64,000 nucleotides of DNA, taken from NCBI GenBank assembly GCA_012960245.1, contig DUBO01000036.1:1-64000 (forward strand), given 5' to 3'. Source of the DNA: Candidatus Binatota bacterium. GTDB lineage: Bacteria > Desulfobacterota > Binatia > UBA1149. Every line of letters starts with the position of its first letter. Within the stretch, counting starts at the first letter, position 1. This document shows, piece after piece, positions 45,615 to 54,447 of this stretch. The translations under genes were made by a program, and so were the position numbers. The notes under the pieces are model-generated. The model did no database searches, was not told the origin of the DNA, and saw only the letters and a program-made list of their open reading frames with translations.

Positions 45615-45634
45615 CGGTCGATTTCGCTCGACCG
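45615..45634 (+). terminator. Small hairpin after the PHP-type gene
   Basis: A 7-base-pair stem CGGTCGA/TCGACCG (45615-45621 with 45628-45634) lies 17 bases after the stop codon, before the main terminator. It may protect the mRNA end. Confidence 0.5.
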
Positions 45635-45651
45635 TTCAGCTTGATAGAATG

Positions 45652-45680
45652 ACGGGTCCCGTAAGGGGCCCGTTTTTTTT
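45652..45680 (+). terminator. Intrinsic terminator
   Basis: A 9-base-pair stem (45652-45660 with 45665-45673, one G-T pair) closes a GTAA loop and is followed by eight T. It stops transcription of the PHP-type gene before the HEAT-repeat gene, so these two are not one simple operon. Confidence 0.88.
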
Positions 45681-45722
45681 CGTGAGATTTTGACCTGTTT
45701 CTGTAGAATACCAGGGGAATTA

Positions 45723-47021
45723 ATGTTGATAAGCAGTCGAAAATTGGCCGCGTTACTGTTCTTTGTCGCGCTGGGGACCGGCGCCTTGGCGACCGTCGCC
45801 CAGGCGGCGGAGCCGAAGACCTTTTTTGACCATTTAGAATCTTCCTGGGCCGTGGGGCGGATTCAACTCAGCGATCCACTGATTTTCCGGGATGGCATGC
45901 TGTTGGCTTTTCCGGGGCAGATAAAAGAGCTCGTTCACTCCAGGCAGGGTAAGCCGCGTTCTATCCTGCTCGTTTTTGAGATTCGCGACGTCGACGGATC
46001 GGTTCCCTTTGCTTCCGGAGACGAGCTTTTCGGGCCTATTTCACTGGTGCCTCGTTACACCTACTGGCGTGATAACCTTCCCCATGGCCCACACCACCAA
46101 GTGCCTGGCGGGCGACGCTACATTTTTACGGGAGGCGACATCGCCCCCGCGATGGTAGCTGCGCGGTCCTACGCCGCGGCGATGAAACTCGACATGCCGG
46201 AACGCGCGCGGCTGAAAATTTCTTCGTTGGTGACGGCGCTCGATAGTAGCCTGGACGTGATCGCCTCGGATGCTGCCAGGGAGTTGACGGCTTATCCGGT
46301 TCTGGAACGAGACCTCGACGAAGAAAGCCAGGAAGCACTCGGCGCGTGGTTGGATTCGGATGCCGATATCGATCGCCGCGCGAGACTTATCAGTGCGCTG
46401 GGCGCGCGCTCGGTCAACAAGATGGCCGCGGCTCTCGAATCTCTCTCGACCAGGGATGACGACACCGGTGCGGCCTCATTGCTTGCGCTCGACACCATGG
46501 CCAGGCCCCGGACTACGGCGCTGCTGCTGGGCCTGCTCGACGCGAAAGCGGAGTCGGTAAGGGCTTTCGCCGCCGGTAGCCTCGGGCTGAGGGCCAGGAC
46601 GGACGCCGCGGCCAAGAAAAGTGCCTTGGCGCTGCTCAGGTCCGACCAGTCGGCCGTGGTTCGTTCGTCGGCGGCGCTCGGGCTTGGTGCGGCCGGGGAG
46701 ACCGACAGCCTCGATGGCCTGCAGGCTATGCTGATGGCCGGAGACGAGGCCAGTCGTGCGGCCGCAAAGGCTCTTGCGAACCTGGGCGGCGAAAAAGCCA
46801 TCGCTGCTCTCAAGGAAGCCATTACAGGCGGGCCGAACGAGGCCATGGTGGGTGGCGTGCTGGCCATCGTTGAAACGGATGAGTGTTCGGACTGCATGGA
46901 GTTTCTGCTGTATCAGCATGAAAACCACCCAGAGAAGGCTGTCCGTGACCTTGTCGGTGTTTTACTCGAAATTGATCAGGGGGGACATGGTCACGACAAC
47001 GATCAGAGCACTTTTCACTGA
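45723..47021 (+). CDS. Exported HEAT-repeat protein
   Basis: The 432-residue protein has a signal peptide (about 1-27, ending VAQAA). The next ~130 residues include a conserved-looking SPxxxSHH-poor region with EIRDVDGSVPFASGDELFG. The rest is a series of five or six HEAT-like helical pairs (about 170-420), such as AVVRSSAALGLGAAGE. The C terminus is rich in His and Asp (QGGHGHDNDQ). HEAT repeats act as protein-binding scaffolds. The ATG at 45723 has AGGGGA upstream. It overlaps the DUF1329 gene if that gene starts at 46987. Confidence 0.8.
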   Translation: MLISSRKLAALLFFVALGTGALATVAQAAEPKTFFDHLESSWAVGRIQLSDPLIFRDGMLLAFPGQIKELVHSRQGKPRSILLVFEIRDVDGSVPFASGDELFGPISLVPRYTYWRDNLPHGPHHQVPGGRRYIFTGGDIAPAMVAARSYAAAMKLDMPERARLKISSLVTALDSSLDVIASDAARELTAYPVLERDLDEESQEALGAWLDSDADIDRRARLISALGARSVNKMAAALESLSTRDDDTGAASLLALDTMARPRTTALLLGLLDAKAESVRAFAAGSLGLRARTDAAAKKSALALLRSDQSAVVRSSAALGLGAAGETDSLDGLQAMLMAGDEASRAAAKALANLGGEKAIAALKEAITGGPNEAMVGGVLAIVETDECSDCMEFLLYQHENHPEKAVRDLVGVLLEIDQGGHGHDNDQSTFH

Positions 47022-48351
47022 TCCGCAGGGAGTTCCCACGCGCGTCGCACCGGCGATGATGGTCCTTCCGGCTGCCGCGGGGCGAGGCTGCCTGTTCGCG
47101 CTGTTCGCGCTGTTCGTAGCCGTGCTCTGGCTTCCATTACGACCAGCGAGCGCCGACGTTGCGGCAGGCGACCTGGTAGACAAGGACAACATAGAGGAGG
47201 CGATAGAGTTTCTGCACCCCGGGCTCGAGTGGTGCGTAAGGCGCGGGCTGGTGATGGAGATCGTCGAGACCGGCAACAATAGCTATCCAGCGGTCTACGA
47301 TAAAGCGACGGAGAAATACCAGGCCCAGGTCGAGATGGCCGCCGATGGCCGCACCTTGATCAATTACGTCGCCGGCCAGCCCTTCCCGTTACTCGACCCC
47401 AATGATCCCGAGATAGCTCGCAAGATCATGTGGAACTACTACTACAACCCCTTTCTGACCGACGATTTTACCATCAAGTACTTTGACGCCGACACCGGGC
47501 CCATCACGCCGCGCGGCATGGTGATAGAGCGGCATTTTGTCATCGAACAACTGCGCAGGCTCATGTACAACGGTCGTGTACACGTCGACCCGAAGCCCGA
47601 GTTCCTGCCCAACCTCGAGAAGTACCGTCACCAGGAATCCCTGCACCCCATCATTGAACCATTCGACCTCAAGGGCATCGGTTCGTCGACAGCGCGCTAT
47701 ATGAATCCGGATCGTTCGGACGACACCTGGTTGTACATACCGCAACTGCGCAGGGTCAGGCGCTTGTCGTCTGCCCAGCGCAGCGACGCGCTGTTCGGGC
47801 AGGACATCGACATGGACAGTTACGGGGGCTACTCGGGAAACCCGGCCTGGTTTGACTGGCGGTTTCTCGGCGAAAAAACGATCCTGGGCGCGGTGCACGG
47901 CAAGCGTTGGCCGGCCCACTGGTGCGAAGGCGGCGGCGATTTCGTTTTCTGTGACACCTGGGAAAAGCGAGACGTCTGGGTCATAGAGGGGCGTGCCCAC
48001 ATGCCGACCTACGCTTACGGCAAGCGCGTACTTTTTGTCGACAAATTCGCGTTCTACACGCCGTCCACCGACATCTACGACAGGGGCTTACAGCTCTGGA
48101 AAATCTGGATCAACGGCATTAACGTGGGCAGGCGCCCGTTTCCGGAGGCCAAGGTTTCTGTGTACGATTACGACACGGGCTTTATACCGAATATCACCAT
48201 GGTGGACATGCAGCTCGAGCACGCCACCAGGGCGGCACTGCCCAGCCACCAGTTTCCCGAAGAGGAAGGCTGGTACTGGAACATGGGGCCTAAGGTCGGC
48301 CTGCATCCTGATTTTTTTACCGTGGCCGAACTCATCCGCACAGGGCGCTAA
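46987..48351 (+). CDS. DUF1329 family protein, exported outer-membrane-lipid-type
   Basis: The 454-residue protein belongs to DUF1329, a LolB/VioE-like beta-barrel group often found with lipid export systems in steroid or hydrocarbon degraders. Conserved stretches include SYPAVYDKATEKYQAQ, STARYMNPDRSDDTWLYIPQLRRVRRLSSAQRSD and ALFGQDIDMDSYGGYSG. The first ~55 residues hold a signal peptide ending ASA|D. The ATG at 46987 has a G-rich site but gives a 23-residue pre-signal; the ATG at 47056 would start the signal peptide directly. No MMPL exporter or DUF1302 gene is near. Confidence 0.82.
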   Translation: MVTTTIRALFTDPQGVPTRVAPAMMVLPAAAGRGCLFALFALFVAVLWLPLRPASADVAAGDLVDKDNIEEAIEFLHPGLEWCVRRGLVMEIVETGNNSYPAVYDKATEKYQAQVEMAADGRTLINYVAGQPFPLLDPNDPEIARKIMWNYYYNPFLTDDFTIKYFDADTGPITPRGMVIERHFVIEQLRRLMYNGRVHVDPKPEFLPNLEKYRHQESLHPIIEPFDLKGIGSSTARYMNPDRSDDTWLYIPQLRRVRRLSSAQRSDALFGQDIDMDSYGGYSGNPAWFDWRFLGEKTILGAVHGKRWPAHWCEGGGDFVFCDTWEKRDVWVIEGRAHMPTYAYGKRVLFVDKFAFYTPSTDIYDRGLQLWKIWINGINVGRRPFPEAKVSVYDYDTGFIPNITMVDMQLEHATRAALPSHQFPEEEGWYWNMGPKVGLHPDFFTVAELIRTGR

Positions 48352-48355
48352 GAGT

Positions 48356-49084
48356 ATGGCCGCAACCGCTCGCAGCCGGCGGTATTCTCCGGAAGAAATG
48401 ATTCGCCTCGAGCGGTTACTCTGGGACACGGGCTACTGCCACGTGGCGGGGGTGGACGAAGTCGGGGTAGGGCCGCTGGCCGGTCCCCTGGTGGCCGCCG
48501 CCGTGGTCTACCCGCCGGGTAGTGAACCGCTTGCGGTAGCCGATTCCAAGGTGTTGAGCGCCGCGCGGCGGGTGGAGCTCGATGGGCAGATCCGTGCCGG
48601 TGCTGAGAGCATTGGGATAGGCCGGGTCGAAGAGGCTCGTCTCGATGAAATTGGTGTGTACCAGGCAGGGCTGGAAGCAATGCGGCTTGCAGTGGAACAA
48701 CTACTCCCGCTGGCCGACTACCTGCTCGTGGACGCCCGCAGGATACCCGGTGTTGAGCAGGGGCAGTCGGCTTACAAGAAGGGGGATACGTTTATCTATT
48801 CGGTGGCCTCGGCCTCTATCGTAGCCAAGGTATACCGTGACGCACTGATGCTCGATGCCGGGAAGCGATTCCCCGGGTACGGATTTGAGCGTCACATGGG
48901 TTATGGAACCGCCGAGCACATGACGGCGCTCGGTGAATTGGGGCCTTGCAGCATTCATCGTCGTTCGTTCGAGCCGGTGAGGAAAGCCCTCGCTAGCATG
49001 GCTACGGTCGCTGATTCTTCACCTGTCGAGGCCGGTTGCTTGGGAACTACTGACATTTCCGAGCCCAACGAGGAAGCGCTATGA
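48356..49084 (+). CDS. rnhB: Ribonuclease HII with a GVG motif in place of GRG
   Basis: RNase HII removes ribonucleotides from DNA. The catalytic acids D34, E35, D126 and D162 are all present, in VDEVG, LLVDARRI and KVYRDALM. The GRG motif after DEVG, which contacts the RNA-DNA junction, reads G37-V38-G39, so the Arg is missing. An ATG at 48356, 4 bases after the DUF1329 stop, gives 242 residues with an extended C terminus (~40 residues). It overlaps the next gene as ATGA. The activity may be altered, but the rest of the core looks intact. Confidence 0.91.
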   Translation: MAATARSRRYSPEEMIRLERLLWDTGYCHVAGVDEVGVGPLAGPLVAAAVVYPPGSEPLAVADSKVLSAARRVELDGQIRAGAESIGIGRVEEARLDEIGVYQAGLEAMRLAVEQLLPLADYLLVDARRIPGVEQGQSAYKKGDTFIYSVASASIVAKVYRDALMLDAGKRFPGYGFERHMGYGTAEHMTALGELGPCSIHRRSFEPVRKALASMATVADSSPVEAGCLGTTDISEPNEEAL

Positions 49085-50295
49085 AAGAAAAATACCTGCT
49101 ACCGGCTATGGCGGTCGGTGTGTTTGTGGGGACGGCCTGGGGCTGGGTAGGTGGCGAGGCTGCGCTCTCTACCGCGTGGATCGGGGATCTCTTTCTCGAC
49201 CTGCTCCGGGTGCTGGTTCTACCGTTGATCTTCTGTTCGATGGTCGACGCCGTGGCCGGACTGTACCGCATGGGCAGCTTCAATCGTATCGTCGGGCTGA
49301 CTTTTTCCTGGTACTTGGCGACCACCGTGATCGCGGTTACTACGGGCCTGGTGGTCGTGAGTATCTTTGAACCCGGTGTCGGTGTCTCGTTGGGAAGCAG
49401 TTCGGCTCCGAGCGTTCAGGCCACGAGTGTGCAGAATATAGTCGGTAGTCTTTTCACAGACAACCTTTTCGAAGCCGCCGTGTCGTTCAAAGTTCTACCG
49501 GTGATGCTGTTTGCGCTGGTCTTCGGCCTGGCACTGTCTTCGGCGGGAGAGCGTGCGGAGTCCGTGAGGAACTTTTTCGGCGCCAGTACCGCGGCCCTGC
49601 TGCGCATGGTTCACTGGCTGATGTTTGTCGCTCCGCTGGGTATTGCCGCCCTGCTGGCCGCGCACCTGGGCAAGGCGGGTGGCGGCGCTGCTTTTTTTGC
49701 CGAGGTGGCAGCCATCGGCAAGTATTGTTTCTGCGTAGTGCTGGGACTGGGAATACATGGCTTCATCGTATTGCCGGTTCTACTCAAGCTGCTAACCGGG
49801 AGATCCCCTTTTCGCTACGCCTATAACCTGGGCGAAGCGCTGCTGACGGCTTTCTCGACAGCCTCGAGCTCGGCAACCCTGGCGCTGACAATGGACCTCT
49901 CCGAAAAACGAAATAGCATCCGTTCTGATACGGCCAGCTTCGTTCTGCCGCTGGGCGCGACCGTCAACATGGACGGAACCGCTCTCTACGAGGCAGTTGC
50001 CGTGATGTTCATCGCCCAGGCCACGGGCATCGAGGTGTCTTTTGGAGGACAGGTGCTGATCGTTGTCACGGCGACGCTGGCATCGGTCGGCGCGGCGGGT
50101 ATTCCGCAGGCAGGGTTGGTGACCATGGTGCTTGTACTGGAGGCCGTGGGGCTGCCGGCGGACGGGATATCCGCAATTTTGGCTGTTGATTGGCTGCTTG
50201 ACCGATTTCGGACAACGGTTAACGTCTGGGGAGACGCCGTCGGAGCGGGGGTGGTTGACGCCCAATCAGAGGGTGTTTTGCACGGCCCCGTGTAA
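49081..50295 (+). CDS. Dicarboxylate/amino acid:cation symporter
   Basis: The 404-residue protein fits the DAACS (GltP/DctA) family. It has several N-terminal helices, then the serine-rich re-entrant loop TAFSTASSSATLALTM, and the substrate loop region with LPLGATVNMDGTALYE. The last helices contain a second re-entrant segment with SVGAAGIPQAGLVTMVLVL. It would import C4-dicarboxylates or glutamate with Na+ or H+. It is translationally coupled to rnhB (ATGA). Confidence 0.94.
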   Translation: MKEKYLLPAMAVGVFVGTAWGWVGGEAALSTAWIGDLFLDLLRVLVLPLIFCSMVDAVAGLYRMGSFNRIVGLTFSWYLATTVIAVTTGLVVVSIFEPGVGVSLGSSSAPSVQATSVQNIVGSLFTDNLFEAAVSFKVLPVMLFALVFGLALSSAGERAESVRNFFGASTAALLRMVHWLMFVAPLGIAALLAAHLGKAGGGAAFFAEVAAIGKYCFCVVLGLGIHGFIVLPVLLKLLTGRSPFRYAYNLGEALLTAFSTASSSATLALTMDLSEKRNSIRSDTASFVLPLGATVNMDGTALYEAVAVMFIAQATGIEVSFGGQVLIVVTATLASVGAAGIPQAGLVTMVLVLEAVGLPADGISAILAVDWLLDRFRTTVNVWGDAVGAGVVDAQSEGVLHGPV

Positions 50296-50332
50296 TGGGG
50301 TAGCTTCCCGGGTTGAGGTAAAGAAAAGCTCC

Positions 50333-50938
50333 ATGACACTTTATGACCATCCCAACTGCCCGTTCGCACAAAAAGTGCGGATTGTACTGGCAGAAAAAGA
50401 ACTTTCTTACGAGACCGAGACCGTGGACCTTGCTGCGGGTGCCCAGCGCAGCCCTGAGTTCAGGCGTTTGAATCCCTTCGGGCAGGTTCCAGTCCTGGTC
50501 GACGAGGAGGTCGTTGTCTATGAGTCCAGCCTCATAAACGAGTACCTCAACGACGAGTACCCTTTTCCTAATCTCCTGCCCGAGGATTCGGCCGACAGGG
50601 CCAAGGCCCGCATGCTCGAAGATTACGCAGACAAGGTTTTTACCCTTCCGGGTATGTCCCTGAGGTGGGAGCTCACGGTAGCGGCTGGGGATCGTAACGA
50701 GAAGAAGTGTGACACGGCCCGCAACGCAATCAGGTCCGGCCTGGCCATGCTCAACGGGATGCTCAAAGACAAGGAATACATAGTCGGTTATTTCTCGATC
50801 GCTGACGTGTCGTTTGCGCCACTGGTCCTGGACCTGGCTTCCCTTGAAATGGAACTTGATCTCAAGCCACCGGTAGCCGAGTGGATAGCCCGCCTCAAGA
50901 GCCGCCGCAGTGTAGAGTCGCTGCGCCTGGTGGCCTGA
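50333..50938 (+). CDS. Glutathione S-transferase family protein
   Basis: The 201-residue protein has a thioredoxin-like N-terminal domain with CPFAQKVRIVLAEK (active C9 or S region) and VYESSLINEYL, and an all-helical C-terminal domain with DVSFAPLVLDLASLE. The order and length match GST or stringent-starvation-type proteins. The ATG at 50333 was chosen over a longer frame that overlaps the symporter. Substrate unknown. Confidence 0.89.
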   Translation: MTLYDHPNCPFAQKVRIVLAEKELSYETETVDLAAGAQRSPEFRRLNPFGQVPVLVDEEVVVYESSLINEYLNDEYPFPNLLPEDSADRAKARMLEDYADKVFTLPGMSLRWELTVAAGDRNEKKCDTARNAIRSGLAMLNGMLKDKEYIVGYFSIADVSFAPLVLDLASLEMELDLKPPVAEWIARLKSRRSVESLRLVA

Positions 50939-50987
50939 ATTATCTACCCTGGTCTCGATCACGACGTCAGGGGAGTTGGAGATCTGA

Positions 50988-51581
50988 ATGCGTAGACCTG
51001 AGGAGCTCGGGTTTCGGGAGCGAATCTATCTTCCCGCCATCGTCGGGGGCCTGTTCGTCACCGGCAGGCGCTTCTGGCGCAACCTGCTGGGGCACGTCCT
51101 CCAGCAGCTGGGCCTTCATGGCGGCTCACCCTCGGTTACAATTCAGTATCCCGATGCCCAGCTAAATTACGGGGAGGGGTATCGCGGTGCCCACCGACTT
51201 ACCCTCAAAGATGACGGTGCGGTTAACTGCACGGCTTGCTTTCTCTGCGCCACCGCCTGTCCCGCTCGTTGCATTAATATCGAAGCTGGGGAACACCCGG
51301 ACAACGCCGTTGAGAAATATCCAGTGCGATATGAGATCGACACTTTGCGCTGTATCTACTGCGGTTACTGCGTAGAGGCTTGTCCCTGCGATGCTATACG
51401 AATGGATACCGCCGTTCACCCGGGAGTGCCCGGTTACAGCAGGGTCGATTTCATCGAAGACAAGGGCCAGCTGATGGGCCGATCCCGGGTTATTGAGAAC
51501 GAAGGCCGAGCGGCCCTGATGAAAGAACATGCCGAGCAATCCGCGGGTGACCAGCCCCGCAGTGCTTCGTATTCAAGCTGA
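50988..51581 (+). CDS. nuoI: NADH-quinone oxidoreductase subunit I
   Basis: NuoI carries the two [4Fe-4S] clusters N6a and N6b in complex I. The 197-residue protein has two CxxCxxCxxxCP motifs, CTACFLCATACP and CIYCGYCVEACP, and the family's N-terminal RRFWRNLLGH segment and C-terminal tail. The GGAG site precedes the ATG by about 8 bases. It is isolated from the other nuo genes here, which lie 5 kb away. Confidence 0.93.
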   Translation: MRRPEELGFRERIYLPAIVGGLFVTGRRFWRNLLGHVLQQLGLHGGSPSVTIQYPDAQLNYGEGYRGAHRLTLKDDGAVNCTACFLCATACPARCINIEAGEHPDNAVEKYPVRYEIDTLRCIYCGYCVEACPCDAIRMDTAVHPGVPGYSRVDFIEDKGQLMGRSRVIENEGRAALMKEHAEQSAGDQPRSASYSS

Positions 51582-51712
51582 GCCCGAGTCCAGCCTTCGT
51601 ACGGCCGCCCCTCCGCTTTTGTCCTTTAACCGGTCAAACTACCAACTAACGCTGGTTCGAGCTAAACTGGCCGCTCGACCGAGCCGCGCCGCCGCGGTCT
51701 GGAGGAACCGAC

Positions 51713-52912
51713 ATGGCCAGTACCTACGATGAAATCCTAGCTGACGCGCGCCGCGAAATACCCGAGGTCACCGCGGATGAAGCCGAAAAACTGCTGGCTG
51801 CCGCGGACGGCCACGTCGCGGTCGACGTGCGCGAAAAAGAAGAATTTCGCGAAGGCCATGTCCCCGGCGCCTTGAGCCTGCCCCGGGGGTTTCTCGAAAT
51901 GCAGGTCGAAACCAAGGTTGCCGATCACGACACTCCGCTGGTTGTTTACTGCCAGAGTGGGGTGCGGTCCATGCTGGCGGCTCGTCAACTCAAAACCATG
52001 GGTTACAGCAGTGTCTGCTCGATGGCCGGGGGCTACGGGGCCTGGAAGGGCGCCGGGCACGAGTGGGAGAAGGATTTCGCTTTCACACCCGAACAACTCG
52101 AGAGGTATAGCCGCCATTTTCTCCTGCCCGAGGTCGGCGAGGAAGGGCAGGCCAAGCTGCTCAAGGCCAGGGTGCTTTGCCTTGGCGCGGGCGGTCTCGG
52201 CTCGCCGGCGGCTTATTACCTCGCGGCTGCGGGCGTAGGCACCATAGGCATAGTCGATGATGATGTCGTCGATATGTCCAACCTTCAACGACAGATATTG
52301 CACGCCAACGACAGGGTGGGCATGGCCAAGACCGAGTCGGCGGCTATCACCCTCAACGGGCTGAACCCGGACATCAACGTCGTGCAGCACCGCATGAGAC
52401 TCGACTCGAGCAACATCATGGATATTCTCAAGGATTACGATCTCGTGGTCGATGGCTGCGATAATTTTCCTACCCGTTACCTGGTCAACGATGCCTGCGT
52501 GATGACCGGCACACCCAACGTGCACGGCAGTATCTTCCAGTTCGAGGGGCAGGCGACCGTTTTTCATCCCGGTGAAGGGCCCTGCTACCGCTGCCTTTTT
52601 CCCGAGCCGCCGCCACCGGGCATGGCTCCGAGTTGCCAGGAAGCAGGCGTACTGGGCGTGTTGCCGGGACTGGTCGGATGCATACAGGCGCTGGAGGCCA
52701 TGAAGTTGATCCTGGGTGCGGGCAAGCCCCTCATCGGCAGACTCGCCCACATAGAAACGTTGGGCATGGAGATCCGCCTGATGAAGCTGCGCCGTGACCC
52801 CGCCTGCCCGATGTGCGGCGACAATCCCTCGATAAGCGAGCTTATCGACTACGAGGAGTTCTGCAGCCTGGCGGGTGGAGGCGAGGCCGACAGCAGCGCT
52901 GATGCCGCCTGA
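51713..52912 (+). CDS. Rhodanese-ThiF/MoeB fusion adenylyltransferase
   Basis: The 399-residue protein has an N-terminal rhodanese domain (about 18-115, active-site loop YCQSGVRS) and a C-terminal E1-like ThiF/MoeB domain (about 125-385) with the GAGGLGSPA nucleotide-binding motif, DVVDMSNLQRQILH, and the CQEAGVLG Cys segment. Zinc cysteines CYRC and CPMC are also present. MoeZ-type proteins usually have the reverse order. It would activate and thiolate a small carrier such as MoaD or ThiS. A GGAGG site precedes the ATG. Confidence 0.9.
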   Translation: MASTYDEILADARREIPEVTADEAEKLLAAADGHVAVDVREKEEFREGHVPGALSLPRGFLEMQVETKVADHDTPLVVYCQSGVRSMLAARQLKTMGYSSVCSMAGGYGAWKGAGHEWEKDFAFTPEQLERYSRHFLLPEVGEEGQAKLLKARVLCLGAGGLGSPAAYYLAAAGVGTIGIVDDDVVDMSNLQRQILHANDRVGMAKTESAAITLNGLNPDINVVQHRMRLDSSNIMDILKDYDLVVDGCDNFPTRYLVNDACVMTGTPNVHGSIFQFEGQATVFHPGEGPCYRCLFPEPPPPGMAPSCQEAGVLGVLPGLVGCIQALEAMKLILGAGKPLIGRLAHIETLGMEIRLMKLRRDPACPMCGDNPSISELIDYEEFCSLAGGGEADSSADAA

Positions 52913-53549
52913 AGCTACGGAGCACGCCTCGGTGCTGCTCATGCGGCACGGCGAGACCGATTGGAATATCCAGCGGCGGATAATGGGGCAGGCAGCCGTA
53001 CCGCTCAACGCCAAGGGCGTTGAGCAGGCTCGCGTCGCGGCCGGGGCGTTGGCGCAATTGGGAGTAGAATCCATCATAGCGAGTCCGCTTCTGCGCGCCG
53101 TACAAACAGCCGACATAGTGGCTGAAGAAAGCGGCGCACGGGTTGTGACCGACGCCCGCCTCGGCGAGGTGAAGTTCGGCCGCTGGCAGGGGATGACCTT
53201 TGAGGAGATCCGCGAAGACCCCGATTACGCGGCCTTTCTCGAAGACCCGATCCGTCGCCCGACTCCCGGTGGCGAAACAATCGAAATGGTGCAACTGCGG
53301 GCACTTGCCGTGGTCGAAGAATTGCCTCCCGGGAGTAGAGCCCTGCTCATTTCGCACGGAGACATCCTGCGTTCTACCCTTTGCCATTACCTGGGCCTCG
53401 CGCTCGAGGAATTCAGGCGTATCCGCGTGGATAATTGTGCAATCAGTTTGATAGGCAAAGGCTTTAGGGGGCCGGAGGTCAAATTTGTGAATGTTGTCGT
53501 GGACGAGGGCAGGGCCTGGAATTCCAGCCACTGGCAGCAGCCAACCTGA
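52902..53549 (+). CDS. Histidine phosphatase (phosphoglycerate mutase-like)
   Basis: The 215-residue protein has the RHGET motif (LLMRHGETDWN) with the catalytic histidine near residue 16, and a second histidine in LISHGDILRSTL. Members include phosphoglycerate mutase, alpha-ribazole phosphatase and phosphatases; the sequence is too general to choose. The ATG at 52902 lies inside the end of the preceding gene (overlap of 11 bases). It is followed at 3 bases by the transketolase region. Confidence 0.88.
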   Translation: MPPEATEHASVLLMRHGETDWNIQRRIMGQAAVPLNAKGVEQARVAAGALAQLGVESIIASPLLRAVQTADIVAEESGARVVTDARLGEVKFGRWQGMTFEEIREDPDYAAFLEDPIRRPTPGGETIEMVQLRALAVVEELPPGSRALLISHGDILRSTLCHYLGLALEEFRRIRVDNCAISLIGKGFRGPEVKFVNVVVDEGRAWNSSHWQQPT

Positions 53550-53603
53550 GCCGTGCGCGCGGCGCCGTGGCTGTTGACACCCCGGCTTTTCAAGGGCAAC
53601 TTC

Positions 53604-54446
53604 GTGGGCGTGTTGTCTACAGAAGAACTCTCAGGTCTGGCGCAGGAATTGCGTGCGGATAGCCTGAAAATGATTGCCACCGCCGTTTCCGGACACCCCG
53701 GCGGCTCTCTTTCGGCGGCAGAAATAATGGCCACCCTTTATTTCAAGGAGCTGGCCTTTCGCGCCCAGGAACCGTCATGGCCGGGACGTGACCGCTTCAT
53801 CCTGTCCAAGGGCCACGCGGTGCCGGTGCTCTACGCGGCACTGTGCCGGGCAGGTTGCATAGAGGAAGAAGAACTCTCGACCCTGCGCAGTATTGACAGC
53901 CGCCTGCAGGGGCATCCTGACCACGTGCGCCTGCCCTGGATAGAGGCCGCGACCGGGTCCCTCGGGCAGGGCTTGTCGGTATCGGTGGGTATGGCGCTGG
54001 CCGAAAAACTCGACAATGAAAACAACTTTCGTACTTACTGCCTGATGGGTGACGGCGAGATACAGGCGGGGCAGGTTTGGGAAGCGGCTATGTCTGCCGG
54101 AAAGTTCGGGCTGGCCAAGCTCACGGGTATAGTCGACTACAATAAAGTCCAACTCGATGGTCGGGTTGCCAATATCATGGACCTCGAGCCGCTGGCTGAT
54201 AAGTGGCAGGCTTTTGGTTGGGACGTGGTCGACGTGGATGGACACGACGTAGACTCGTTGCTTGCAGCTTACGACAGCGCCAGGGCGAACGATCAAAAAC
54301 CCACTGTGATTATTGCCCAGACCATCAAGGGTAAGGGCGTGTCTTTCATGGAAGATACACACGCGTGGCATGGCAAGGCCCCCGACGACAATGAGCTCGA
54401 GCAAGCGCTGCTGGAACTCGGTGTTGGCGCCGCGAAGGATAACTGA
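53604..54446 (+). CDS. Transketolase, N-terminal (TPP-binding) subunit
   Basis: The 280-residue protein is the N-terminal half of transketolase. It has the SGHPGGSLSAAEI segment, the TPP motif GDGEIQAGQVWEAA and the DYNKVQLDG loop. The GTG at 53604 gives a clean start with AAGGG upstream; an in-frame GTG at 53553 would add 17 residues. Split transketolase is common in Archaea and in some Deltaproteobacteria and Firmicutes. The C-terminal half begins 1 base after this stop. Confidence 0.93.
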   Translation: MGVLSTEELSGLAQELRADSLKMIATAVSGHPGGSLSAAEIMATLYFKELAFRAQEPSWPGRDRFILSKGHAVPVLYAALCRAGCIEEEELSTLRSIDSRLQGHPDHVRLPWIEAATGSLGQGLSVSVGMALAEKLDNENNFRTYCLMGDGEIQAGQVWEAAMSAGKFGLAKLTGIVDYNKVQLDGRVANIMDLEPLADKWQAFGWDVVDVDGHDVDSLLAAYDSARANDQKPTVIIAQTIKGKGVSFMEDTHAWHGKAPDDNELEQALLELGVGAAKDN

Positions 54447-54447
54447 A

